Source: Plumapathes pennacea
Lineage: Eukaryota > Cnidaria > Anthozoa > Antipatharia > Myriopathidae
Reading direction: 5' to 3'
DNA length: 64,000 nt
Assembly: GCA_964036295.1 (NCBI GenBank)
Contig: OZ038462.1
Span: 36,099,180-36,163,179 of the forward strand
Shown here piece by piece: positions 10,795 to 20,448 of this stretch; position 1 is the stretch's first letter, and every line of letters starts with the position of its first letter. The notes beneath the pieces were generated by a model, which ran no database searches, was not told where the DNA came from, and was given only the letters and a program-made list of their open reading frames with translations. Both the position numbers and the translations under genes were made by a program.

Positions 10795-11035
10795 TTACAG
10801 CAGGAGACATGACACACCATGGCAACATCAGTGCATGATTGAAATTTTTATGAAAGTATGTATACTATATATATATGTCAATCCTCATACCAGTAGACGA
10901 TTAACTTTTAAATATCTGCATGACAGGTTGCTTGTTAACATTGAACAACATTGGATCCCTGCATTTTGCTGCCAGTTAGGCTGTTTGGAAGGTGTCGAAA
11001 TCAAAACTCGAGCCTTGGAACACATCAAGTCAGTT
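10795..11035 (+). promoter_or_regulatory. B1/B2-type upstream block (B2)
   Basis: Homologous to 5,405-5,641, with a TATATATATA stretch at about 10,865-10,875 and the conserved CAACATTGGATCC and ACTCGAGCCTTGGAACA motifs. An in-frame ATG at 10835 lies inside it. Because the block is non-coding before B1, that ATG was not taken as the start. Confidence 0.45.
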
Positions 11036-12010
11036 ATGGCATCGTTAAACAGCACTGAAGACTTTTCAATGGTCAGGTGGTCTATCTCTTTTATAATGGA
11101 AGGCGCTTTGATCTTTCTTGCAAATGCCGTGACTATAGTCGTTTTCTATAGACAACGTTTCGCACTAAGGAGAGCTACGTATCTTCTCATCAACCTGGCG
11201 TTTGCTGACATTATTGTCGGTGTTGCAGTGATAACTTTGGGTGCAATGGATATAATATCAAAAAAGACATATTCTCAGGAAAGACTACCGAAAGAAATTC
11301 TAAAAGCATCGATATTTTTTGGCACCTGTGCATCTATCTCCTCTTTAGCAGTTATTGCTGTAGAAAGAGCATTTGCAATCGCCAAACCTTTGAAGCATCG
11401 AATTACACCCACAGTGTATTATTACCATGCAGTTCGTTTTGTGTGGTCCATAGCACTATTGATTAGTGTGTTTGTGGTGGTTTGTACTCTTCTGGATTCA
11501 GAGGCCTACGCGATCCCTGTAGCGTTCATCTACTGCTCTTGCCTTCTGGTCATCTGTCTGTCCTATATCATAATATGGTGGTTCGCACCAAGAAGATCCA
11601 GGGAACACACACAAAGAGACCAGCAAAATAGAAAACTAGCCACGACATTATTTATTATGACATTTCTATCGCTGGTTACTTTAATTCCAGGTCAAATAGT
11701 GACAATTTCGCTGTCGAAGTTCAGCTCATTAAGCAGGGAAAGCCTTGAACACTTTTTTGTGTTGATATTTGTTGAATTTGGAAATTCGTTGCTTAATCCG
11801 TTTGTGTACGTACTGAGGATGCCTGAATTCAGAAAAGAAATAAAAAATCTCTGCAGAGGAGAGTGCCAGAGGCGAGAAGTGGTAAATCCATTATCAGACG
11901 TCAGGGAGCGTCCAGTGACTTTGATCTCTATGAAAAAAATAACGACACAAACCTCTTCAGTCTATATTAATACACGTGCTGGTGCAGTAACAAATGTTCA
12001 CACTATATGA
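11036..12010 (+). CDS. Intronless class A GPCR, subfamily B (B2)
   Basis: A 324-residue receptor, start chosen to match B1 (MASLNSTED); an upstream in-frame ATG would add 67 residues that have no counterpart in B1. TM1 has ANAVTI, TM2 [14 protein letters not shown]3 ends ERAFAIAKPLKHR, and TM7 has NPFVYVLRMPEF. TM6 reads LSLVTLIPGQ, so the usual Trp is Leu. TM3 has ASISSL in place of the ASICSL of its relatives. The tail carries a degenerate form of the shared motif (NPLSDV) and ends differently from B3/B4. Closest relative in the window is B1. Confidence 0.94.
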   Translation: MASLNSTEDFSMVRWSISFIMEGALIFLANAVTIVVFYRQRFALRRATYLLINLAFADIIVGVAVITLGAMDIISKKTYSQERLPKEILKASIFFGTCASISSLAVIAVERAFAIAKPLKHRITPTVYYYHAVRFVWSIALLISVFVVVCTLLDSEAYAIPVAFIYCSCLLVICLSYIIIWWFAPRRSREHTQRDQQNRKLATTLFIMTFLSLVTLIPGQIVTISLSKFSSLSRESLEHFFVLIFVEFGNSLLNPFVYVLRMPEFRKEIKNLCRGECQRREVVNPLSDVRERPVTLISMKKITTQTSSVYINTRAGAVTNVHTI

Positions 12011-13096
12011 ATGTCAGAATTAATTTGAAAAGCAGGTAAAGAATGCTGTACAAACATATAAAACCATAAATACTGCGGGAAGGGCATCATTGCGACCTGA
12101 AGAATTCACAAGCAGCGTGTTAATTTAAGAGAAGAATCAAGAAATATTGACGCACGTCAACCGATTTTAGCTTGAAAAGGGCTACGTTGCCTTCTAAAAA
12201 TTGCGCCGATCTTATTCTACATTCGTGTATAAGTACCATCTATTTTCTCTGCTGGGCAATATTGATCGCACAAATTTCGTGATGAAGTTAGATATGGGAA
12301 GTGGAAAATTGAATAAATATGTCGACAAGCATCTAATGTGCGCCATTTGTCTGGTTTCTCGACGAATTTCGGAGCTCATAGTCGACAGGAGGAAAATGGA
12401 GCCTATTTCAAAAACTGACCTTATAGAGGGGGGCTTATTAGAGCATTCACGTCGCTAGCAAATCACACTTGACTTTTCCTTTGTATGTTGATGCATTGCT
12501 CGTACTGTATCAGTTGCTTAATCATGTCGTTGACACAAAGTGATGGGAGCAGAAATATAGGCAAACCTAAAACATGGACTATTTTGGCAAGAAAGTATGA
12601 CTAGGAAACCTCACAACCTGAATTCCTTCTTTTTTTTTTCGAGGTGTAAAAAATATTGGCTGTATTTGATTTCCAGCAAGAAGGACCTTGATATTTCAGT
12701 AGAGTTTTCTCTCTAAATACGTTTAATAAAAAAAAAAAATGTTTTTCGTGGTTAACAGTGCGTTTGCTATTAATTAATGATATGCTGCATGCAGCCGTTG
12801 TTTTCCTCCTTTAATTTCAATATGTTGTAAATGTAAATACTTGACTAACCATGGCGGCTGGCTGTATGTAGCCATCACAGGCATTTTCCAACAGATAACT
12901 ATGTGTCAGCATTTTATAAAGTGCAGATTAAATTGCTGTCGAAAATGAAATTCCCAGTTCACTTACAGTACCTAGTTTGGTACAAATTGAACAACTTACC
13001 ATGCAAACATGACAAAGAGACAAATTAAAGCTATAATACTGCAGTTTTCCCGTTCTGATTCCTGAAAGACATCCTGTCAACTGTATTATATGTTAT
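12011..13096. other. B2-C2 intergenic region
   Basis: Matches the B1-C1 interval over its first part and the C-type leader over its last (a GCAGCCGTTGTTTTCCTC motif near 12,795 recurs before C3 and, diverged, before C5). No gene recognised. Confidence 0.5.
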
Positions 13097-13206
13097 ATCT
13101 GCATGAAAATAAACTAGTAATTAAAAATGTCAAATGGCAAGCGACAGATGCCAGTTTTCGGCATGACATATAGGATTTTCATTTTGGTCAGTAAACTTTA
13201 ATTACT
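13097..13206 (+). promoter_or_regulatory. C-type conserved upstream block (C2)
   Basis: Same elements as at 8001-8110, with GATGCCAGTTTTCGGCAT forming the ATGCC/GGCAT hairpin and TTTGGTCAGTAAACTTTAAT at the end. Confidence 0.5.
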
Positions 13207-13336
13207 TGTACATCAGGTATCAAATTAAACACCAAAATAATATATTAAATCTTTGAAAGTTCCCGCTATATCGATTTTCGGACACAAGCAGCAAGTTTTG
13301 CTGCGGAATGTAAAAAACATTTAACATAGCAATAAA

Positions 13337-14251
13337 ATGACGTTTTCAAACACGTCTGGGAACGACACAGAGAAAGAAGAGTCATCGAGGCTTTGGTACT
13401 GGTGGTTTATCTCCATTTTGTTGGAGGGAGCATTGATCGTTATTGGAAATGCTCTCACCATTGCTGTGTTTTGGAGAAGACGTTTCGTACTGAAAAGAAC
13501 TGCATATCTTCTCATTAACCTGGCGTTTGCTGATTTTCTGGTCGGTGCTGTGATGATGACTATTGGTGGGGCCAGCTTAGTTACTGACATACGGATAAAG
13601 TGGCTGGATGCAATTGTCTTTTTCGCCTCTGCTGCCTCCATTTGTTCTTTAACAGCTGTTGCTGTAGAAAGAGCGTTTGCGATTGCCAAACCTTTGAAGC
13701 ATCGAACTGCACCTTCATCGTATTATTACCATGCGGTCTGTCTCGTATGGGCAATGGCGATATTTCTTGGTGTTTTTGGAGCACTGACCCGTTTTCTAAT
13801 GATATGGGTTTATAGTTTTGTTCAAGCGTTCATTTTTTTTATTTTTATTTTTATCATCTGTATGTCTTACTCCATCATATGGTGGTTAACTTCAAGAAGA
13901 TCTAGTGAACACGCACGAAGAGACCGGCAAAACGGAAAACTAGCGACGACTTTATGTATTATGACATTTCTCTCGCTTGCTACTTATTTGCCAGCACTAG
14001 TTATGATTATACTAGTGATTCGTCAAGACAGCAAATTGAATGCTCTGCTCTTCTGTGCGTCCACAGTCCTCTTACTTGCAAACTCCCTTCTTAATCCATT
14101 CGTGTACGTTCTAAGAATGCCTGAATTTCGAAAGGAAATAAATAAACTCTTGTGCAGAGGAGGATACCAGAGAAAACCTGAAGTGCCGGTTCGAATGGCA
14201 AACGTAAACTGTGGTGGAGTGACTTTGAAATCCATAAAAACTGTCTTTTGA
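13337..14251 (+). CDS. Intronless class A GPCR, subfamily C (C2)
   Basis: A 304-residue receptor. N-terminus MTFSNTSGNDTEKEESS has two sequons (NTS, NDT). TM1 has IGNALTIAVFW, TM2 [14 protein letters not shown]3 ASICSLTAVAVERAFAI, TM7 NPFVYVLRMPEF. TM6 reads LSLATYLPALV, with Tyr where Trp is usual. ICL3 carries the HARRDRQNGKLATTL motif shared by the whole array. The tail has VRMANVNCGGVTLKSIKTVF. It is the only intact gene of the C type in the first three cassettes. Confidence 0.95.
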   Translation: MTFSNTSGNDTEKEESSRLWYWWFISILLEGALIVIGNALTIAVFWRRRFVLKRTAYLLINLAFADFLVGAVMMTIGGASLVTDIRIKWLDAIVFFASAASICSLTAVAVERAFAIAKPLKHRTAPSSYYYHAVCLVWAMAIFLGVFGALTRFLMIWVYSFVQAFIFFIFIFIICMSYSIIWWLTSRRSSEHARRDRQNGKLATTLCIMTFLSLATYLPALVMIILVIRQDSKLNALLFCASTVLLLANSLLNPFVYVLRMPEFRKEINKLLCRGGYQRKPEVPVRMANVNCGGVTLKSIKTVF

Positions 14252-14559
14252 AAGTATCAGCGTCTTGAAGTATGAAGTAAATTGTTTAAAGAATTATGTC
14301 TTTTTAGTTTAGTAAAAAGTATTTTAGCTGTAGGCTATACGACATTGTCGTGCAGGTTATACGTGGTTTTCCACTTATTAATTAGACAGTAGTTCCAGTT
14401 CTCAATAACTGTCATGATTGTATGATCAAAAGCTACAGTAATTAAAATTGTACAAGTAAATGACGGATATAAGATGACCTTACACAGCAGAATTTGATTG
14501 GATGTTTGATAACATACACGATGTTATGTGTAATACTTTGGCAATTGACCAGATATATT

Positions 14560-15190
14560 CTCATGTAAAGAAATCTTACTGTTCCGTCTCTCAACATGCC
14601 ACGGACGTGCAGTGACTCTTTTTTTAACTTAATTGTATCTATTCCCAAATTGTAAATGCTGTGTGAAGTTAGACATACTGTACATGCACTTTTAGCCGTT
14701 TTTGATTGGTTGGATTCACGTAATATATGATTGGAAATTAGTTGTAATTGGGGTCCGTTTGGCTTAAATTTTAAATTATAATATTAAATTATTTAAATAT
14801 AAACTTTGTCAATCCGATGCGACAGGAGACACTATACTTCATTTGATTGCTGTGAGTGTTCCCGCAAGGTCGTTACAACAACTAAAAAGGCGTAAACTGA
14901 TCAACCTGGGCTTCTCGCTTCTTGGCTAACTTAGAAAACCAAATCAGTTGAGTAAAACGTGAAAAATATAAAAATATAATAAGAAAAATATTTCATATTT
15001 TAGATTAAAACCATACCCCCGTAAAGCATATTTTAGTCTACCTCAGTGAGTACAGCTTGAATAAAAGCTATAAGGCGACAAGGCTATTAAATAAATAATG
15101 TTTGTCAAAAAATGAAATTATTATGTTTTTCAAACTTTTGTCCTGCGTATTTTTTTCAGGACTAGTATACTTTTAATAGTAATATGTCTC
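14560..15190 (+). other. Deleted A-type locus (A3): flanks joined, receptor gone
   Basis: The left part (to about 14,980) matches the A4 upstream region up to about 20 bases before its ATG. The right part (from about 14,985) matches the A4 3' flank from about 21,810. The junction lies within an AT-rich stretch (AAAATATAATAAGAAAAATA). About 1.37 kb, including the whole receptor and part of its 3' flank, is absent. It fills the position where the A-B-C order predicts an A gene. Confidence 0.8.
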
Positions 15191-16430
15191 ATATCTATAA
15201 AACCGGTGTAGGCCGTGTGCTCTAATTCAGATTTGCTGGAATCAGGTAAACCCCATATCTAATAAAAGTTACGGAATTCTCTCGTAAATTGTTTAGAGTA
15301 ATGTCAGTTGTGTAGTGTTGTCAGTGACAATATTTCAGTGAAATTTGTCAATGAGACAGGGGTTTTTAGCTAAACTCCGGGTGATTTGATAATCCACAGC
15401 TCAAGATTATTGGTATAATTTACTCGCCATAGACCAGAGCTTCCGGAAGAAAGTAAAAACGCGAAATAATATAATCAAAAAAAGTTTTGCTCTGTTCCAA
15501 GGTCGTCAGACAGTGATTGGCACTTTAGCTGAGAATGGACCTTATAACACATGAAACATGCACTGCATGAATAGCACTCATTCAATTGGATCTTACATGT
15601 GAATATATTTCGGGCGACGTGGTCATCAGCACATGTCAACTAATGACAGCCAACATAGATCAATAATCATGCAACACGATCGCAAAGTGTACTTCTTAAA
15701 AGAAGACCAACATGACACCTAACTATAATAAAATAAAATAAAATATTAAAATATGTATTTGTGCGATAAACGGGAGCAATACAGCTTCCTTTGTAGTTAT
15801 ACTTCCCTTATATTTTCCTCGGTTCGTTTGTCTTCAGACCAATATGAGCATTTGAAAAACATTATTAATTGATTTTGCACAGTTGCTCTAGCTCGTTTTA
15901 ATAAGTTGTCCTCGCTATTGAGACGGCAGATATCTATGACTCGGAGATGGTAATGAAATAGCACAAACTTTTATTTAGAGGATATTAGAGAGAAATCGAG
16001 AACATAAATAGGAAGCATCAGAATAAACAAAATTGCATAGTATTCAAATATCAACAAAACACACTTTATGAAATAACTGCTGTGTGTTGAAAATGTAAAT
16101 AAAAAGGTTGGCTTCGTTCCGGCATAAAGCACAGGGTGGTACGGTATAACCAGCACCTGACCGACACTGAAAGATTTTCAAAAGATAAATTTTCAGTAAA
16201 TGATACCCCGTCAGGCCTGCATGTCAACACGAGCAACTTATACAAGTAAATTCTCAAATTTACGAACTTACAAATACATCTATGTGGCAAAAGTTGTAGT
16301 CTTTAAAACATTCAAAATATACATTTAACAGGCGAGTAGGCGTAGAATAAATAGAGTTGTCGTTGCGTCTTCGTTTTACGTTTTTTTTTTTTTGCATTAA
16401 TGTATATATTTTTAATCAAGAAAAGTTATT
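15190..16430. other. A-B intergenic segment shared with 22,000-23,220
   Basis: Near-identical in order and content to the interval after A4, with small indels. Parts also recur at 27,340-27,680 and 29,750-30,050. Motifs include GACAGTGATTGGCACTTTAG and GGAGCAATACAGCTTC. Short open frames here have no domain and are not conserved between the copies. It is the best evidence that cassettes 3 and 4 are a recent duplication. Confidence 0.7.
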
Positions 16431-16570
16431 TAGAGTAGCCATATAAACACAGGAAGCATACGCCAAATAGCACCCGTTCGATTGGATCCTTTGTGCAGTT
16501 TTCAATAAACTGAAAAACTGATATTTCGCAAGTCAAGTGCGCAAAAAGATCATCAATATATCGTTTTTAG

Positions 16571-16578
16571 TATAAAAT
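16571..16578 (+). promoter_or_regulatory. TATA box candidate for B3
   Basis: TATAAAAT about 85-92 bp before the B3 ATG, inside a leader block (16,430-16,662) shared with B4. The B4 equivalent is TATAAAT at 23347. Confidence 0.5.
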
Positions 16579-16662
16579 TATCTGCAAGTCATACTCAAAA
16601 CAGGGCACTCGGTTAACGTCGACATCGATAAAGAGTCTTGCTAGAAAACGCAGACCAATATT

Positions 16663-17558
16663 ATGACATCTTTGAACAACACTGAAGAGTCTACTAATCA
16701 TACTTCCAACTGGTGGACTATGGCCTATTTGTTAGAAGGCGCTTTGATCTTTCTCGTGAATGCTGTCACCATTGCCGTCTTCTGGAGAAGACATTTTGTA
16801 CTGAAGAGAGCTATATACCTTCTCATCAATTTGGCCTTTGCTGATATTCTTGTTGGGGTTGGAATGCTAGCTGTAGCTGTAAGCTGGATTTCGGTCGCAA
16901 AACATTTACAGCGAAATCTGCATACGATTGTAGCTACAACTTTTTTGCCTACACTGCCTCCATCTGCTCTCTGACAGTTGTTGCTGTCGAAAGAGCATTT
17001 GCAATCACCAAGCCTTTGAAGCATCGAACAGCGCCTACATCCTACTATTACCATGCCATCTGTCTGGTATGGATGATGGCGACATTGGTCAGTGTCTTTA
17101 TCGTACTTTACAGTTTCCTAAAGTTACGTGTCTTTATTTTCGTCATAACGTTCATCTATTGCTCCTGCCTTCTGGTCATCTGCCTGTCCTACTTCATCAT
17201 ATGGTGTTACAGTTCAAAGCGATCACGAGAACACACACAAAGAGATCGGCAAAATAGAAAACTAGCGACGACTTTATCAATTGTGACATTTTTCTCGCTC
17301 GTTACTGTGATTCCAGGTCAAGTAGCGATGGTACTTTTACAAGAGGCAAATGACGTGAGTGTTGAGTCCCTTTTCGTGTTGCTATTTCTTGAATTTGCAA
17401 ATTCCTTGCTTAATCCCTTCGTGTACGTTCTACGAATGCCTGAATTCCGAAAAGAAATCAAACGCCTCTGTAGACGAGGACGCCAAGGGCCCGAAGAAGT
17501 GATTCCAATGGCAAACGTTAAAGTTCGCACAGTCACAGCCATGAAATTATGTTACTAA
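16663..17558 (+). pseudogene. B-type class A GPCR with a 4-bp deletion (B3)
   Basis: The N-terminus to TM3 is open ([12 protein letters not shown]1 [12 protein letters not shown]2 [12 protein letters not shown]). Near 16,940, at the start of TM3, four bases present in B4 are missing, which shifts the frame and ends translation at 16974. From 16,970 onward the sequence is again fully open in the other frame through ERAFAITKPLKHR, TM4-TM7 (NPFVYVLRMPEF) and the tail (IPMANVKVRTVTAMKLCY). A single lesion in an otherwise intact copy means either a very recent pseudogene or a sequencing error. The last 180 bases and the 3' flank are almost identical to B4. Confidence 0.82.
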
Positions 17559-18630
17559 TATACTGGATTTGCCAAGACCTGGTCGGCCATTTTCTCCGAC
17601 GTAATACTTCAAACTAAGCTAGTATAAAATCTCTAGAATGTCTCATGTATAGCCCAACTTAAGTAACAAAGCAACGTAGACGGGAGCATCCATTAATCTT
17701 CACGGTAATAAAAACAGAAATTAAAGAATTTAGGAATATAGTTGATAAAGATAAGATATTAAAGTATGATAATTATGGTTGTGAAACAACAAAATATATA
17801 ATAAAGAGGAAAGTTCCAAACCCAGTCCTATTGGGTTCTACACTGCAACAATTTACTGTGCTGTGTGAGTTAGAATGGAATAGATAATGTTAATAAAGGA
17901 TTGTCACTGATTAGTGCTGGCAGACAAATACACAAAAATCATATTTTAATTTTTGGAGGTAAATCCTAATCAAAGTTTACTTGATTGTGCGTGTTCAACT
18001 TAAAATATCAATGTTCCAAGTGTCGCCGTTTAGGCATGATTTAACGTAACCGAACGTACACATATTAGACGAATCTAAAGCCGGGACAATAGAACATGAA
18101 CCCACCAATAACGAAGCACAACCGGACTACACACCTCGACTAACCAACACGACGACAAAACGGACCAATCACATCAACGACCAGATACATTAATGCCTGT
18201 ACAACCATCTGACAAACCCTCTTCATTTCACTTTGAAGATGACTTCTGCTCAGGTAGTCGAAACGTCCGTCAATAAAAACCTTCCTCGAGACTCCTCAAA
18301 CCCGAACGATCACAACTAACGTACAGTTCATTTGTTATTGATTATAATTATGCATGCATGTAGCCGTTGTTTTCCTCTTCTATTGTTTACAATTTCAAAA
18401 TATTGTAAACGTAAATACTCCTTGACTAACTTTGGCGATACTGGCTGCATGTAGTCATAGGCTCCAGTGTCAGCAACATTCAAAAAAAGTACAGATTAGA
18501 ATGCTGTCGAAAATGACATATCCACTTCATTTAAAGACAGGTTTGATTTAAAACACAACATGCAAACATAGCGAAGAGCAGAATATTAAAAGCTATTGTA
18601 CTTTTCCGCTCTGACTCTTGGAAACTGTGT
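17559..18630. other. B-C intergenic segment shared with 24,340-25,020
   Basis: Near-identical to the B4 3' flank up to about 18,235. There the B4 copy has lost about 370 bases that are retained here. The retained part contains a retroelement-like motif (see 18,225). No gene. Confidence 0.65.
18225..18290 (+). repeat. Retroelement-like terminal motif (GAAGATGAC...GTCGAAACGTC)
   Basis: The sequence CTTTGAAGATGACTTCTGC, then CAGG, then GTAGTCGAAACGTCCGTC resembles a motif I associate with Penelope-like retroelement ends, which can carry hammerhead-type ribozymes. The hammerhead core CTGATGA is not intact here, so at best it is a decayed copy. No coding part was found. Confidence 0.25.
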
Positions 18631-18728
18631 CATATCCTCAAGAAAAAAATAGTATAGTAATTAAAGAGCCATAGATGGCAATTCGACATGAAATATAAGA
18701 TTTTCAATTCAGTCAGTAAACTTTAATT
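18631..18728 (+). promoter_or_regulatory. C-type conserved upstream block (C3)
   Basis: Shortened version of the C block: ATAGTATAGTAATTAAAG, a diverged hairpin region (GATGGCAATTCGACATG) and CAGTCAGTAAACTTTAATTA. Shared with C4. Confidence 0.45.
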
Positions 18729-18899
18729 ATTTTTCCGGATATTCAATACTTTGCATGTCAAGAGTTGATTTAAAGAATAAATGTCTTAAAGCTGAGAAAA
18801 TTCCCTCAAGATCGATTACGGACACAAAGTGAAATCGATCTTCAGCGCGGGAAACTTTTGCTGTGGAACGTAAAAGAAATTTAATATAGCTGCAATAAG

Positions 18900-19759
18900 A
18901 TGACACGTCTTGGAATGACACAGAGAATAACGAGTCATCCAGGTCTTTGAACTGGTGGTATATATTACTTTTGATTGAGGGCGCTTTGATATTCATTGGA
19001 ATGCTCTCACTATTGTTGTGTTCTGGAGAAGACGTTTCATACTGAAGAGAACTACATTATATCTTCTTATCAACCTGGCATTTGCTGATTTTCTGGTCGG
19101 TTTTGGAGTGATTGTTATTGGCGTAGTTCTCATTTCTGACATACAAGCAAAGTGGCTAGAAGTTATTGTCTTTTTTGCCTCTTCTGCTTCCATCTGCTCC
19201 CTAACAGTTATTGCTATAGAAAGAGCATTTGCGATTGCCAAACCACTGTCTCGTATGGATGGTGGCAATATTGCTTGGTGGTTTTGGAGCACTGAACAAG
19301 TTTCTAATGTTAAGTGTTTTTAATTTTGTTCAAGCGTTCATACTTTTTATTTTTCTTCTAATCATATTTGTGTCCTACACAGTAATATGGTCGTTCTTCT
19401 CAAGACGATCTGGGGAACACGCAATAAGAGACCGGCAAAACAGAAAACTAGCGACGACTTTTTTTATTGTGACATTTCTCTCGATTGTTGCTGGGTCCCC
19501 AGCAGAAGTTATGATTTTAATAGTGTTTCGTCAAAACAGCAAGTTGAATATTCTTCTCTTCTTAGCGTTCATATTCCTCTTATTTGCAAACTCCCTTCTT
19601 AATCCGTTCGTGTACGTTCTGAGAATGCCTGAATTCCGAAAGGAAATAATTAAACTTCTGTGCAGAGGAAGATGCCAAGGACAACAAGAAGTCCCAATTC
19701 CAATGGCAAACGTTAACTGTGGTGAAGTGAATTTGAAATCCATAGAAACTGTCTTTTGA
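18900..19759 (+). pseudogene. C-type class A GPCR pseudogene (C3)
   Basis: Three frame-breaking deletions relative to C2/C4. Ten bases are lost five bases after the A of the ATG, one base is lost in TM1 (ATTGGAATGC for ATTGGAAATGC, near 18,999), and 44 bases are lost after the TM3 segment ERAFAIAKP (near 19,247), removing the KHRT...YYYHA loop and the start of TM4. A 3-base in-frame insertion adds a residue at the start of TM2. TM5-TM7 and the tail (IPMANVNCGEVNLKSIETVF) remain open. The TM6 toggle position is Gly (VAGSPAE). Confidence 0.9.
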
Positions 19760-20234
19760 AAGGATCAGCGTCTGGACAGAAGTATGAAGTAAACTGCTTT
19801 AAAGAATTCTATTTTTTAGCATAGTAATAAAAAAGTCTTTTAGCTGTAGGCTATATGCGGAATTGTTATGCATGCAGGTTACGTGGTTTTCCACTTATTA
19901 ATTAGACGGTATAAAGTTCCAGTTCTCAAAATAACCCTCCTTTATATGATCAATAGCTGCAGTAATTAAAAGCTACAAGTAAATAACGGATATAAGATTA
20001 CATTACATAGCGACATTTGATTGGATGTTTCAGAACATATATGTTTTGGCAATTGACCAGACATATTCCCATGTAAAAGAAATCTTACTGTTCCGTCTCT
20101 CAACATGCCTAGAATTTCCATGGACGTGCAATGACTCTTTACTTAAATTATTTTTATTCATTCCCAAGCTGTAAATGCACTTTTAGCCGGTTTTGATTGG
20201 ATGTTTCACATAATATGTGATTTCAATTAGTTGT
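19760..20234. other. C3-A4 intergenic region
   Basis: Matches the C2-A3 interval (14,252-14,745), with shared motifs such as GACCAGACATATTCCCATGTAA and CTTACTGTTCCGTCTCTCAACATGCC. No gene. Confidence 0.55.
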
Positions 20235-20365
20235 AGTTGGGGTCCGTTTGACTTGTATAAATTTTGTTTGCCAACCGATGTGACAAGAGACACTAAACTT
20301 CATTTGATTAATGTGAGTGTTCCCGCAAGGTCGTTACAACAACTAAGCAGGCGTAAACTGATTAA
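20235..20365 (+). promoter_or_regulatory. A-type conserved upstream block (A4)
   Basis: Homologous to 361-490, with AGTGTTCCCGCAAGGTCGTT and GGCGTAAACTGAT. Ends about 85 bases before the A4 ATG. Confidence 0.45.
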
Positions 20366-20448
20366 CTTGGGTTTTTCGGTCCTTCGCCAACTAAGGAAAC
20401 GCAATTGGTTAAGGCAAGACGTGAAAAATATAAAGATATACAAAAAAC

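Noticed and set aside
10835-11035. In-frame upstream ATG that would lengthen B2 by 67 residues
   Set aside because: The same block is non-coding before B1 and the extension has no hydrophobic or conserved features; the start shared with B1 was used.
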